From: Agrypnia vestita
Lineage: Eukaryota; Arthropoda; Insecta; Trichoptera; Phryganeidae
Reading direction: 5' to 3'
DNA length: 64,000 nucleotides
NCBI GenBank assembly: GCA_016648135.1
Contig: JADDOH010001981.1
Location: forward strand, 248,001 to 312,000
The notes beneath the pieces are model-generated. The model saw only the letters and a program-made list of their open reading frames with translations, made no database searches and had not been told where the DNA came from. Made by a program: the position numbers and the translations under genes. Each line of letters starts with the position of its first letter. Positions within the stretch are counted from its first letter, which is position 1. Shown piece by piece: positions 20,574 to 31,975 of the stretch.

Positions 20574-21268
20574 TCCCAATTATAATAATTTCGTTGTCTG
20601 TCTGTCCGTCGGCCTGTCCCCGTAATATCTGTAACGTCCGTAATTTCTTTGTAGTATTATTATTATTATTATTATTTTAACTTACTTACCATCACGCCGT
20701 TTCCCCGAGGGGGTAGGCAGAGAGGATAGAGCGCCATACTCTTCTGTCCTGACATACAACTTTCGCTTCGTCTACATTCATACATCTTCGCATGCAAGCT
20801 CGACGGTTTTTCAGGCTTCTAACAGGACCATCTTCCAGTATCTGGTTAATCTGATCATGCCACGTCTTTCGTGGTCGCCCTCTCTTTCTGGCGCCGTCAA
20901 CACTTGCATCATATATCTTTCTTACCATTCTTTCCTCATTCATTCGCTCAACATGCCCAAACCACCTGAGCGACCCTATTTTTATTCTCTGTATTATGCT
21001 ACGGTCAGGTTTACATTCATTCCTAATATCTTCATTTTTTACTCTATCATACATGGATTTAGCACACATACGTCTAAGGGACCTCATCTCCACTGCATTC
21101 AATCTACTTTCGTTCCTCTTCTGCCAGCTCCAGGCTTCACTTCCATACATTAGTCTTCGATCACTCCAGGACAGTATTTTTTTTCTTTTTTAGTAATTTT
21201 TTTTAGTAATATGTTTCTTCTTAGGAACGGACATGTAAAAGTACCGTTATTTTTGACGGATTACAACA
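20574..21268 (+). mobile_element. Helitron interrupted by a LINE fragment
   Basis: Starts TCCCAATTATAATAATTTCG after an A, as does the minus-strand copy 28993-29154. The 3' part AGGAACGGACATGTAAAAG and the hairpin CCGTT/GACGG reappear after a minus-strand RTE fragment. The final CTAG is degraded. Confidence 0.65.
20692..21180 (-). pseudogene. RTE-type LINE, ORF2 C-terminus
   Basis: Reads KILSWSDRRLMYGSEAWSW, RWFGHVERMNEERMVRKIY and KRGRPRKTWHDQI, ending at YPLGETA and a stop at 20692. The YGSEAW, RWFGHV-RM and RGRPRKTW motifs mark the region after the RT domain in RTE-like ORF2 proteins. 152 codons remain open. The insert is 5'-truncated, and an ATT microsatellite at its 3' end is the LINE tail. 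Confidence 0.8.
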
Positions 21269-21765
21269 TATTAAATAATTTTGTAAAAAAGTGATTCTTC
21301 TTTAGGCGCGTGTAGAGTGAAATTTTAGTAATACGCAACGAAATATTTTCTCGCCAAGAAGTCACGACTCATCAATCCATAGCGAAGATGAAGGTTTTCC
21401 CAGTGATATTTAACCAATAGCAATTCCTATAGTTGACGACATCAAGTCGTTTGAAAATGATGTTATAAAAATTGCATATGATCCGGGCGTTGGTATTATT
21501 ATTTTTTTTTATTTGCTGATGAATTTTTCATTATATAATTGAGATCAAATTCACTATGTGTTATTATGGTGATTTAATTATGTGCTTACCGTTTCCTTTT
21601 ATCTGTATCATACTATCAATATGCAATTTGGTAGACCTCTTTCCATTTAAGAAAGACGATCGAATTAGTACATATATGTATAAGCCGTGCGTACGGAGCA
21701 CATTGCTTCATTTTATTGGTTCTTACATTCATGGTTATACATGTATAAACACCAACACAACGTAA

Positions 21766-22232
21766 TAGGGATGGATAAATAAATAAAAATATCGATATAT
21801 ATATATCGAATCAATATTATTAAAAAATATCGAAAATAATCGATATATATCGAGAAAAATATATCGATATATCTATAATTTTCTATATTAGTTTTACAAA
21901 AATGTAACAAAAGTAATGGGAAAAAGTTTTTGGCGACCAAAAAAAAGGTCACCGGAAAAAATATATCGATGTATCGAAGAAAAAAATATCGATATATTGA
22001 AGAAAAATATATCGATATATCGAAAGAATATATCGATATTCTTCGATAACAAAATTAGGGTAAAAACGCTTTTGGCGACCAGAAAAAAGGTCCCCAGAAA
22101 AAATTTCGAAAAACATACTAATTTGATACTCGAAAAAAGTCGATATTTGATAAAAAGTATCGACGATAAATATCGATATTTTTCAAAAAAATATCGATAT
22201 ATTGATATATCGCTATTTTTTACCCATCCATA
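21766..22232. mobile_element. hAT MITE with 8-bp target duplication
   Basis: Termini TAGGGATGGATAA and inverted TATGGATGGGTAA. Flanked by CAACGTAA (21758-21765) and CAACGAAA (22233-22240), seven of eight bases equal. The interior is packed with ATATCGATAT and carries a tandem block (TTTTTGGCGACCAAAAAAAA and CTTTTGGCGACCAGAAAAAA). Confidence 0.8.
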
Positions 22233-22639
22233 CAACGAAACAATGTGCCTCATACAATGTGCGTCGTACAATGTATGCTTCGTATGCAGATAATAGTCAA
22301 AGCAAAATGACAGTTGAAATACACACAAAACATTTAAAATGTCAGTAAGTATGGAAATAGTAACAGTATCGTTTCTGTGAGTGACGTGCACGCAGTTCTC
22401 ACCAAAAATTAAACCTTTCGAAGAAACACGCAATAGTATGAAAACTGTATTATACTTACCAACTACATAATACTCGCAGACGTAAAGATAGTGCGAAAAT
22501 ACAACGGCTTCAGTAGGTAAATAAATTTGATGCGCGCAAATAATTAAAATAGGAGGTGCATTGATATGAAGTTGTATACAGAAGCAATCGAAAATAACGA
22601 AAGTCGAAAAAAAACTAACTTTTATAAGATATTTGATTA

Positions 22640-22870
22640 AAATTTGTTTCTCAGAATTTTAGTAAAGCTCGGCTTTTTACGCTCTGCTTTTTTTTATTCT
22701 CTGCTTGACTATGCTATGACTTCAAAGTTAGCAATTTTTTCCAATATCTCTGTAAAACGATGAACTATCACCACAATAACTTATATCGAATATTAAAAAC
22801 TATTTCACCTTAATACAAGTTAAAGAAAAATATCAAAACCTTGCAGAAATTTGATCCAGCATTTTTCATA
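22640..22870. repeat. Foldback family C, degraded half copy
   Basis: CTGTAAAACGATGAACTATC, AATAACTTATATCGAATATT and ACCTTGCAGAAATT align to the left arm of 15085-15609. Confidence 0.6.
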
Positions 22871-23100
22871 ATTTCATTAAGTCATTTATGTTGGACATAT
22901 TTATTTGCATGATACTTTTTAAAAGCCTCCACGAGTATAACACTCTTAGCTTTAACCTGAACCATCAAGTTTTTATTTTTATTTTATTGGGACACCATAA
23001 AAATTGTATCATAAAAATATTTAACCACAGAAAAAATTAATGTCAACTCAGCAAAATTCTGAAAGCAAAACTTGCCTGTAAAGTAAGAAATATTTAAAAT

Positions 23101-23300
23101 TAATATAAATTAACTTTGTTTAAACCACTTATTTATTGAAAAAAATCAACATGTTTCAAAGCCAATGGCTTCTTCATCAGGAAAACAAAAATAATAATAA
23201 TTCATTATTTTTGTTTTCCTGATGAAGAAGCCATTGGCTTTGAAACATGTTGATTCTTTTCAATAAATAAGTGGTTTAAACAAAGTTAATTTATATTAAT
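23101..23300. repeat. Penelope-like palindrome (motif copy c)
   Basis: Arms of about 95 bp, nearly perfect. The right arm reads CTGATGA (23219-23225), 16 nt forming a G-AAGCC/GGCTT-T stem with loop ATT, GAAA (23242-23245), CATG, then a TTGA/TCAA hairpin and AATAAATAAGTGG. The left arm is the inverse. No protein. Confidence 0.75.
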
Positions 23301-23404
23301 TATAATTATGTTACCACAAAATAAATTTGCTACATTTGAAGAAGAAGTTAAGAAATATTTATTTTAATATACACAAAACACATTTGAAAATGAATAGCAA
23401 GGCG

Positions 23405-23545
23405 TTTTACTTACACATAGTAGCTAGTTGCTGGTAGCAAAAACTTTTTCTTTCAGTTTTGAATATAAATATTCTTTACACTTTGGGTGAAATGTTAGCA
23501 GATTGAGGAGATAAGCGACAACAAACTGATTAAATTTCTGCACGG
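23405..23545. repeat. Repeat related to foldback family C (subfamily 2)
   Basis: TAGCAAAAACTTTTTC and TTTGGGTGAAATGTTA recur at 44850-45025; the first block also at 47235-47280. Confidence 0.5.
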
Positions 23546-23720
23546 TTTTTTTTAAAATAGAGATGCGAACACGGAATACATGTCACATTAATATTCTTAC
23601 TATTTTCAAACTAAGCTTAACGCTTGTGCTATGAAAATAGGACTGGCCTGGAGTGAGGTTCGAACCCGCGACCTTTGGATCACGAGGCGAGAATCCTAAC
23701 CACGAGACCAACAAGCTGCT
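23546..23720 (-). repeat. tRNA-derived SINE family 2
   Basis: Inverse of the SINE at 14327-14532, including the B box (GGTTCGAACC after complementing), ACTATTTTCAAACTAAGCTT and the head ending in CAACAAGCTGC. Confidence 0.85.
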
Positions 23721-24577
23721 CAAATACACATTTTACAAATTTTATTCACGATACTCCAACGCCTTGCAGGAGATAAGTAAAAAATATTTTTAAAAAAAAT
23801 GCGAGTCACCTGCATATAAACTAGCATAGTAAACATTACAAACAAAAGTCCAATTCTTCTAATAACCATTGCAAAACTAAATAATCTATCTCGGATAGTC
23901 TAATGAATATGTGTGTTTCTTCCCGTCAAGATTTGAATATAATCCTTCTATTATAAAATATTAATTTGATTTATTTCGTTTTAATTCCCTGCTTTATATC
24001 CAGATTTTTAGTCTGCTAATTTAATTTGAATCCTTCTAAGTCTTCCCCTACTAGTAAGCATTGATTCACAATTACGTTAATCCGTTTGGCTTAAAACCTA
24101 AATTAAAAGGTCACGAAATGTTTAAACGCGAGCGGAATACAAAAGTTGCTACTCAGGGTAGCCAACTTAGGCCGTCCCTTAGGCAAACGCCAAAATACTT
24201 TCCCTTTCGTAGTACAGACCAACAAGAATAAAAAAATCGAGCAAGCCTTACAGTAGTCACGTATATTATTACGTGTAACATTCGACATCTCACAATTAAA
24301 AATATCAATTGAGCTGCAACAGAAATTAACATCAAAATGTAAAAAAGCTAATACCTATAAATTTATCAATTAAGGCGGGGGTAAGGTTAATTCGTACAAA
24401 AAAGGCATGTTTTTGTGAATTTTTTGTGACAACACAGTTAAAATCTCTTTATTAAAACTAATGGTACATTAAAGTATGACATTTGAAGAATATTGTGTAA
24501 AATTTTCAAGAAGAAATATTAAAAAATACGGCAATGGCAGCAATTATTCGGACGTGTCTCGGAAAAAAGTAGAATTG
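23721..24577. other. AT-rich DNA, nothing recognised
   Basis: Short open frames only, without motifs or repeat partners. Confidence 0.5.
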
Positions 24578-24906
24578 CGGTGTCCATCATAACTTGGTGC
24601 TAAATCATCTGAAATCAAAAAATCAAAGTTCATTTGTTAGATAATAGATTTTCCCAGGTAAAGCTGGGAAAATCTATTATCGGGGTTTTTTGAAATTTCA
24701 ATTTTTCAATTTTTTGGAACACTTTGAAGGGAAAAACGCGATTTTTTGCGAAAAATATCGACTAATTGTTATTAAAAAATAAAAATTAATAACAAATTTG
24801 AAAACAACTCGTTACAAACAGCGTTACATCGTAAATTATGTACAGAAATAGTATTCAAAATTTCAAAAGGATCGGTGCAGTAGTTTTGAAGTTATGATGG
24901 ACACCG
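24578..24906. repeat. Inverted repeat with 18-bp perfect ends
   Basis: CGGTGTCCATCATAACTT (24578-24595) is exactly inverted at 24889-24906. The interior includes the hairpin 24641-24680. A MITE is likely; target duplication not evident. Confidence 0.6.
24641..24680. repeat. Perfect 17-bp stem hairpin
   Basis: ATAATAGATTTTCCCAG pairs with CTGGGAAAATCTATTAT around the 6-nt loop GTAAAG. Shorter than a usual pre-miRNA stem. Confidence 0.85.
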
Positions 24907-26790
24907 ACTTTGAAAACGTGAGATGTGGGGAAGACGATTTAATGTTTTGCACACTGTAAAATTCAAAATAAAACTCAACACTTATTTTATACTACACATA
25001 ATCGTCGATGCCATGGTTCACATGCAAGAGCTTTCATCATCAGCCATCTGTTTGTCCTTGTCTACGCAAAACTCTTCTAATACAATAGCACGTCCGGTAT
25101 TCCTCAGGTGAGCGCGTCTCTTAGCTGCCCGAGCAGGTATAGAAAATCAGTCTGAGTATCGCTCAAATGTTCATAATTTCGTCAATTTTGCTCCGATTGA
25201 CTTGAAATTTTGACACAATAGTCTTGCGATGTTATACATTCATTTAAAAAATTAAAAATTAAATGCAAAAAAAAAAGTTAAAACCTTAACCACCCCCCCC
25301 CATACCCCCCCCCCCCCCCTTAATAAATACAAGTAAAGAAAATGTATGCATTTATTTATTGTTGAATTTTGCCGGTCTAGGTAGGTACCGTATATTTACA
25401 CACACATTTTTATTTAGAAATGCCTTTGGCCGATTGTATGTTTTTATTTATTTTCATAGGTGGCGGTAGTGTGCCGCTATACATATTGTATGAAAACTTT
25501 GAATAAATATTTAAAAATAATCACATAAATTACATAAAATTTGAGAATGTAAATCATTAAGGGTAGTTATTGTTTGCATTAATGTTTAAAAAATTATGTA
25601 TTTATTGGATAGTTTCGAAGATATAAGCCAAAATATATCAAAGTTCCAACATCCACACCTTGACACCAGACGCGCAACATATATACAAAATCAGAAGCGT
25701 TGAATGTTGGAAGCGTGCGTCTTCGCTGTGATGGCACTTGCTGGACATTGATTTGTTTATAAACGATTTTTTTTTCCATTGCGCGCGTCATCGGTCACAT
25801 GAAATTGCGCGCGCTTCCCCGGCGTCCTATTTCCTGTTACGCATTTCCGTCTTTTTTCACGAAATCACTGCCACAGATTGCAGGAAAGCGAGAGGAAGGA
25901 TGTTACACATCAAAAATTTCCGAATAAATCTTACTACTTGTTCATCGTTACCTATTGCGATTGTCAGAACATTTTATTTTTGTTTTTGGAGTCACTTTTT
26001 TAGGCGAGTCGATATCAAATTTTAGTTATGCAACGAAAAGCGCACGCATCACTCGATGGAATTTCCACACCATAAAATTATTTGCGCTGCACCGAATGAT
26101 GTCCGTCTCTTTGCCGTTGTAAAACAGAGATCTGTAATCTGCGGGTATCTCTTTAGTTGTCGGTTCTTGCGGCTGATTAGTTTCTCGCATGCTCACGTTC
26201 AAACAGTTCTGAATTTCGTTGTACTTTGGCGGTTGTGCTGTGAGAAGTGATGCCCTGTTTATTTTATGTATGCCAAAGATGTATAGCTTCTATCGCGCAT
26301 ACATAAGTACGCCCAACTTTTTATTTTATTTTGATTTATAATGCAAATAGTCATATAATTACAATACAGCTTAAGCCTATAAAAAGATTTCTGGTAACAA
26401 TATCTATTTCTATTCTCCGTTGAAAAAACTCGTGCGCAGAGTAGGAACAGCGTAAAATATTTTAAATGTTTCTTAAACTAGGTTTAAACTAGGTTTAAAC
26501 TAGGTACAAGTATTTGTTAATTTTTAGATAAAATCATGTTCTGTTTACTTTATTGTTTTGGAATTTCAAAATGTAACTATATTTTATCCTTTTTTAAACA
26601 TGCTGAATGGTTTTATTTTTTAATATGAAGTATAAAATTTTATACTTAGTAGGAATATGATGCTTGCATGGTTGTTATATTACATTTAGTAATAGATTGT
26701 TATGAATTTGGCCTTCTGTGCGTGGCTGGGTACTCATTAAAATTGCTTGGTTATTATCCTTAATATTTTCGTATTTATAAAAAAATGCAT
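24907..26790. other. Unassigned DNA with C-tracts
   Basis: Contains C homopolymer runs at about 25288-25318. Several frames of 60-95 codons around 25590-26250 have no motif and overlap on both strands. No gene supported. Confidence 0.5.
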
Positions 26791-26794
26791 TTTT

Positions 26795-26995
26795 TATGAA
26801 TTTGCTATGAATATGCTGAATAAATTTTTCGTAATCGATATAAGGTACTGTAATCATAGTCCAACGTTTTGCTAAAAATAAGTTAAAAAATATTGAAAAA
26901 AAAATGCAAACTTTGATGTCGCATATCTTCTTAACTATTGATATTAGGTCATGATTGCTTGAATATATTTGGCTCATAATCAAGGCAGGAATCTA
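26795..26995. repeat. Foldback family C, half copy
   Basis: TTTTTCGTAATCGATATAAG, ATAGTCCAACGTTTTGC, AAACTTTGATGTCGCATATC and CTCATAATCAAGGCAGGAAT match other family C arms. The outer end is lost. Confidence 0.75.
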
Positions 26996-27183
26996 TCTGA
27001 AAAGTATTATGGACTAGCTCTGTTACACCCTGTAGGTATATAAATATGTACAATTACTATCAACCCGCAAACCTCTTCAAATATTCCGAAATTTTTTAAC
27101 GTATTTTTTGTTTATTTGCAAATTTTTCAAGGTTATATGTACATTTAGCACAGTTTAGTGACACCATGTATATGGGGAGCTTC

Positions 27184-27445
27184 CGATAATATCTTCTTCT
27201 TCTTCTTCTTCCTTAGCCTGTTAGGATGTAGGCCTCTTCCATTTTCTTCCACTCATCTCTGTTTTTCCCCCTTCGCATCCAGATTCTTCTTGCTTGCTGG
27301 ACTACGTCATCAGACCACCTTTTGGGAGGTCTTCCGACGCTTCTATTTTTTGTCCAGGGCCTTCACTGTAGGATTCTGGGTGCCCATCTAGTATCCTCCT
27401 GTCGAGCCATATGTCCAGCCCACTGCCATTTTAGTTTTGCAATAC
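27184..27445 (-). pseudogene. RTE-type LINE 3' end
   Basis: KLKWQWAGHMARQEDTRW, then after one in-frame stop SVGRPPKRWSDDVVQQARRI and EWKKMEEAYILTG, closing in a GAAGAAGAAGAAGA tail. The WAGH-AR and VGRPPKRW-DD motifs place it with 45600-46150, 47640-47835 and 36930-37022. Confidence 0.8.
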
Positions 27446-27873
27446 GGTCCATAATATCGGCAACTTTTGTTCAGCGTCTGATAATATATAAGTCCGATAA
27501 TATATATTCTATTAACTAATACGAAGGTGAAACCATTGATGTAAAAGCGTCATGTTGAGTTACCTATTTTATATAATAGTCGTCACGTTAACATTGACAG
27601 AACTGTACATTTTAGTGTTTTATCACTACAATTTCAAGTATTGAATAATACTTGAAATTAGGAAAAATGTTAATTTTAATTCAAATATAATAAATTCACA
27701 GACAAAATTTTTGCATAACCCACTATTGAATATTTTTCCACTTAAGATTCCATTTTTTCAGATGACATTCCATAATAATTATCACCTCTGACCCCATCCC
27801 CCACCCCACATCCTCCCTTTCATCGTAACACATTTGCATGGTTTAACTTCTTCTATTTTAGTACACAAACATC

Positions 27874-27985
27874 CTGAGGAAGGGAACATTGTTCTCGAAA
27901 TATGTAGATTGCATAATCTAATAAAGTGGTGGAAACAAAGTGATTTGTGTTTTTATTTTAATAATAATGTCACCACAAAGTACAA
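27874..27985 (+). repeat. Penelope-like terminal repeat, single arm (motif copy e)
   Basis: CTGAGGA (27874-27880), a 16-nt spacer pairing GGGAAC with GTTCTC around ATT, GAAA (27897-27900), TATG, a hairpin TAGATT/AATCTA, then AATAAAGTGGTGGAAACAAAG. Every stem pair differs from copy c by compensating changes except the closing C-G. Confidence 0.65.
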
Positions 27986-28219
27986 GCCTTCGTACCGAAG
28001 AAAAAATATTCTTCGAACAATAAAACATATCACAAGTCCATATAAGACTCACAAAGTGGAGCAGTTTTCTTAATTTTTAAAACAAAGTATGTAGGTTTGG
28101 TAATTTATTAATTGCTTAAATAATTTAATTTGTGTCATTTTAAGAAGATATCCGATATTTAAAATACATGACCCGATAATAAATTTTAATATGGTATCTT
28201 TCCATACAAAAATGTGTAA

Positions 28220-28492
28220 TCAAACATAATATCATCGTTGTCTGTCCGTCTGACTGTTGTCCCCGTAACTTCGTTTAATGTCCGTAATTTCGTTCGAATT
28301 CACGGCTAAAAAAACAAATTAAACGGCCGGAGACGGTGCTTGAAACCCGGGCCACCAAACCCGAACCGGCCGTTTCACGCATGTCGCTACGGCCGCCTCT
28401 CCATGGAGCGCCAAAAAGATGCTATAAATATATATTACGGATTAGCAAAGACGCGAACCAATTTTCCTTTATTTTTGATAGGTTGCAGCTAG
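28220..28492 (+). mobile_element. Non-autonomous Helitron
   Basis: TC start after A, CTAG end before T. Interior closely similar to 15966-16233 (TTCGTTCGAATTCACGGCTA, AAACCCGAACCGGCCG, TACGGCCGCCTCTC). The 3' hairpin has decayed (CCT-T/A-AGG). Confidence 0.9.
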
Positions 28493-28992
28493 TATAAAAT
28501 ATAAAACCTGATGATTAAATTTGAATACGATATCTTTCCATACAAAAATGTGATACAGATACAAAACGCAAGAGAAGGTATGAGAAAAATGTTATATGAT
28601 CGCTTTAAGACTTTGTTTGTCTTTTTTTTTTGTCTTTTTGTAAGAAAGTTTTTGAAAAAAATTATCCGCTTCATATCCATTCTCGCGGGGATCCTCCGCC
28701 GTAACTGAGATGCAACTTTCTCTGGTGCACATTTGTCCGAGACAGAATAGAAAATCATATACGCATTGAGAAATGAAATGCATTTTTACAATATTTTTAT
28801 AAGTATATTCGGAGAACATAATTACTATAATTTATCGTATTTGAAATATATTTATATATCAATTTCAGGCGCCGAGGGTGGTGTAACCTCTTAAGAACAT
28901 AAATACAGAATCTGTGAAGGAGCTAAACGCCATATTGTAAAGTGCTTCAAATATCGGAAAATGCGCTGGCATAAGTAGGATATTATATATAA

Positions 28993-29154
28993 CTAGCTTA
29001 ATCCGTCAAAAATGATGCCTCTTTTACATGTCGGTTCCTGAGGAACATATATTTATTTATTTATATAGTAAAAAAAATACTATAAAAAAGTTACGCACGT
29101 TACACAAAGTTATGACGGACGGACGGACAGACAACGAAATTATTATAATTGGGA
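28993..29154 (-). mobile_element. Short non-autonomous Helitron
   Basis: On the minus strand it starts TCCCAATTATAATAATTTCG and ends GGATTAAGCTAG, with A and T as flanking bases. The interior has the GTCTGTCCGTCCGTCC tract and AGGAACCGACATGTAAAAG. Same subfamily as 20574-21268. Confidence 0.85.
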
Positions 29155-30124
29155 TGAGACTATTTTGAAGGGGAAGAAATGAATATTGATTAATTAATTA
29201 ATAAAGGTTTTTCGAGTAGGCAACAAGAAAAGTCGCGTATTTTTTTGATCAAACCTCGTGTGTGTCAGTTAGCGACCATAGTTATCGCTGTAAATCCTAC
29301 GCATTCCACGCAAATAATCACTCCAGTTAGTGGCTAGTTTGCACATGTAAAAACCATTATGGGGGTGTGGTATTCATGAGGTTTCCGCGGGGAGGCTCTT
29401 CTCGGGGGCGGAGAAGGGGCCGCCGGGCCGCTGCCGGCTGCGGCGCCAAAATCGATTTATTTTTTTGCAAACGGAAAAATTTTGACACACATCGCGCTTT
29501 GACAGATAAAGCGCCATTTGACAATGGAAATAAATTATTGCTGTGGTACAGGCTGTGCGAAAAGTAAACCGAGGTATTTTTTCGATAAATGAATCGCTTC
29601 TAAAATGAGATTCTTCATTTAAAAGTTGACTGGAGTACTTTTAAATATAAAATAAATTAGATGAACCGCTTGAAGAATGAACAGAAACTTTATATTGAAA
29701 AAATTACAATCGGCTCGACTGGAACCCAGTATGCTTTCTTACCGGTAGATTAAGTTAACAATTTTCGATATCATGTTGTCACAAATTCATGGCGTCGGGA
29801 AATCAAATATTTATAATAGTAGTAAGTATTTATATTGTAACTACTGAAACAAGCGTTAAAGAATATCTCAGAGTTTATATTACTATTATTATATTATTAT
29901 AATAATATCACACACAGGTTATAAGGTTTCACGGATTAATAATTTAGAAACACTCTCAATTGAAAAAAGATTTAATGTTAAGTCAAATATAATTAATAAG
30001 CAAATAAAATTTGTTAGAAATTCTCTGTTGAATATTTTCCAACTGAATCATTTTCCCCCTCTAATGACTAAGTGATTCCCTAATTAACTTTTCCAACTTC
30101 TCTCCCTCCCCCCTGCGCCGTATC
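29155..30124. other. Unassigned; one GC-rich patch
   Basis: 29375-29455 is GC-rich (GGGGCGGAGAAGGGGCCGCC). Otherwise AT-rich; no gene supported. Confidence 0.45.
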
Positions 30125-30340
30125 CCTTGATCTTTTTTTTAATTTTTTTTTATTTATTAGAGATACTCGATAATAAACATTATAGTGAAGACTATGCCCA
30201 TTATCCCAATTACAAGTGTCTTCGGCACGCTCTAGTAATATGTATTTTTGCAATTAATTATATTTTACATGTACATTTATGTGTATTGTATATTTTGTGT
30301 TTGAATGTAGTGCGATTAGTATTTAATGAATGATTGATTT
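30125..30340 (-). repeat. Possible LINE 3' tail
   Basis: On the minus strand an AT-rich stretch ends in CTCTAATAAATAAAAAAAAA, the usual form of the LINE tails here. No coding remnant. Confidence 0.3.
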
Positions 30341-30399
30341 AATGGATATATAGGTTCATGTCATCTTCACTTCAATGTTCATTTTATTTTTATTTTTAA

Positions 30400-30475
30400 C
30401 TCTTGAAGAAGAGAACATTGATCACGAAACACGTAGTTTATATTTGTCATAAAGTGGTATAGTATAAATTAAGTA
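30400..30475 (+). repeat. Penelope-like terminal repeat, degraded (motif copy f)
   Basis: TTGAAGA (30403-30409), 16 nt with partial pairing (GAGAAC/GATCAC), GAAA (30426-30429), CACG, later CATAAAGTGGT. It keeps the spacing but has two mispairs. Confidence 0.5.
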
Positions 30476-31477
30476 ATTCGACTTTATTTCATTAAATGTT
30501 TTCAAAAAGTTAAAACCTTATTTCAGAAGGACTATTCTTCGGAAAATTTATCTAAATTGTTCCAACTTCCAAGGAAATGTGTTCTAAAATTGCAAATTTA
30601 AAATATAATATAGGTAGGTACCACCGACGTGTTTTCTTTAAAATATATTTCCAATTAAATTTTGATTTATTATTGTATAAAATAGACAAAAATCGGGACT
30701 ACTCATGATGTATTATATTTGCCTTTTAGAACCGTGTTAATGTTAGAAATCCGGGTTAATTGTCAAGACCAAACTGTGTACAGTCCCAATTTCATATGGG
30801 TCACCGAATATGGATTCTCACAGAAAGAGTGAGATCAAAAATCCAGACGGCCGAAGTGTTAGGGGTCTAGCGGAAGTGAGATTAATGGATAGAGTAATAA
30901 GTATCTAAATAAGGGAGTCCCTTGGCATGGAGCTCATAATTCCACATTAAGGCGGCTTGGACACGGTTTGCGAATATGTATTTTTTTGACAACTTCGGAG
31001 GGAAAGCGGCTTGTACATCACCTCTTACTTTTTACATGCTCGTATCTTTGTCTATTGTTTGTTTGTTGTGATGTAATCTTGTAAAGGATTTTTTATCAAC
31101 TTCCCGATTAGCTAGAGCTCTGAAACTTTCAACATTTACGTAAAGTGGATGAATATACAATTAAATCATTTTCGACATGATTTTTTCATCTGGATTATTT
31201 GAATAACACAAGCAATAGCCGCAGAATTTGTTTTAAACTTTAAAATAACGTGTTTAAAATTTGGTTACTGTATGGGTGATGTTAAAAAGTCGATAACAAA
31301 TGTATGTAAAGAAAGCCTATAAAAGCATGTCATAATTTTTTATTTTATTTACTTTTTTAAATATATTTTCCATAGCATTAACAATTTGAGGACACGGCTT
31401 ACAGAGAAAACGTGTTACTATAGGAAAGTTGTCGCCAAGTCAATTATAAATGCCTATGGAGTGCTTCTAAAATACAT
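30476..31477. other. Unassigned AT-rich DNA
   Basis: Nothing that I can support. GGCGGCTTGGACACGGTTTG near 30950 faintly recalls an RTE R-LGH motif but has no supporting context. Confidence 0.45.
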
Positions 31478-31975
31478 GATCAAAAAATAGTAAACAAATG
31501 CAAAATTAGCATAGCATAAGTACAAAAAGCAACAAAGCATTATACATAAGATAATCCAGAAACATAGGAATAAAGCATAATGTAAAAAAAATATAACAGA
31601 AAAACTAATCAAACCTTTAAATATGAAAAATGGGAATGTCGAGGAACACACAACTGAAACATAGAAAAATACAAATTTAGTAGATTCGATTTTAAATAAA
31701 TACCGAAACATTAAGCAAATCATACCTACTACACGTTATAATATAAGTAATCAGGAACACAGAATTAAAAATGAAATATACATAAATATTAATCAAGTAA
31801 TAAAAGGAATACCGGAGTATCCAATACCATACATAATATTGTGACAGGTAGGTACATACATATATATAGCACCAGCATATAAAAAAAAAACATAATAACT
31901 TTTTGTAGCTTGCTAATGGGTTGGAAAATATATCCAATTCATTTACCGAGTTATCATCATTACGTAGGCTACACA
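31478..31975 (-). repeat. Interspersed repeat, second copy at 49273-49570
   Basis: The minus strand has CTTATGCTATGCTAATTTTG, TCTATGTTTCAGTTGTG and TCTGGATTATCTTATG. The + strand near 49340-49530 has the same blocks in the same order. Open frames are hydrophobic low-complexity. Possibly a retroelement UTR. Confidence 0.45.

Noticed and set aside
21894..22433. 179-residue minus-strand protein
   Set aside because: Runs through the ATCGAT-rich hAT MITE and out of it; low-complexity isoleucine/phenylalanine/serine sequence.
23101..23300. Canonical active hammerhead ribozyme
   Set aside because: The core matches CUGANGA and GAAA, but one extra base precedes stem II and a convincing stem I with a cleavable UH was not found; reported only as hammerhead-like.
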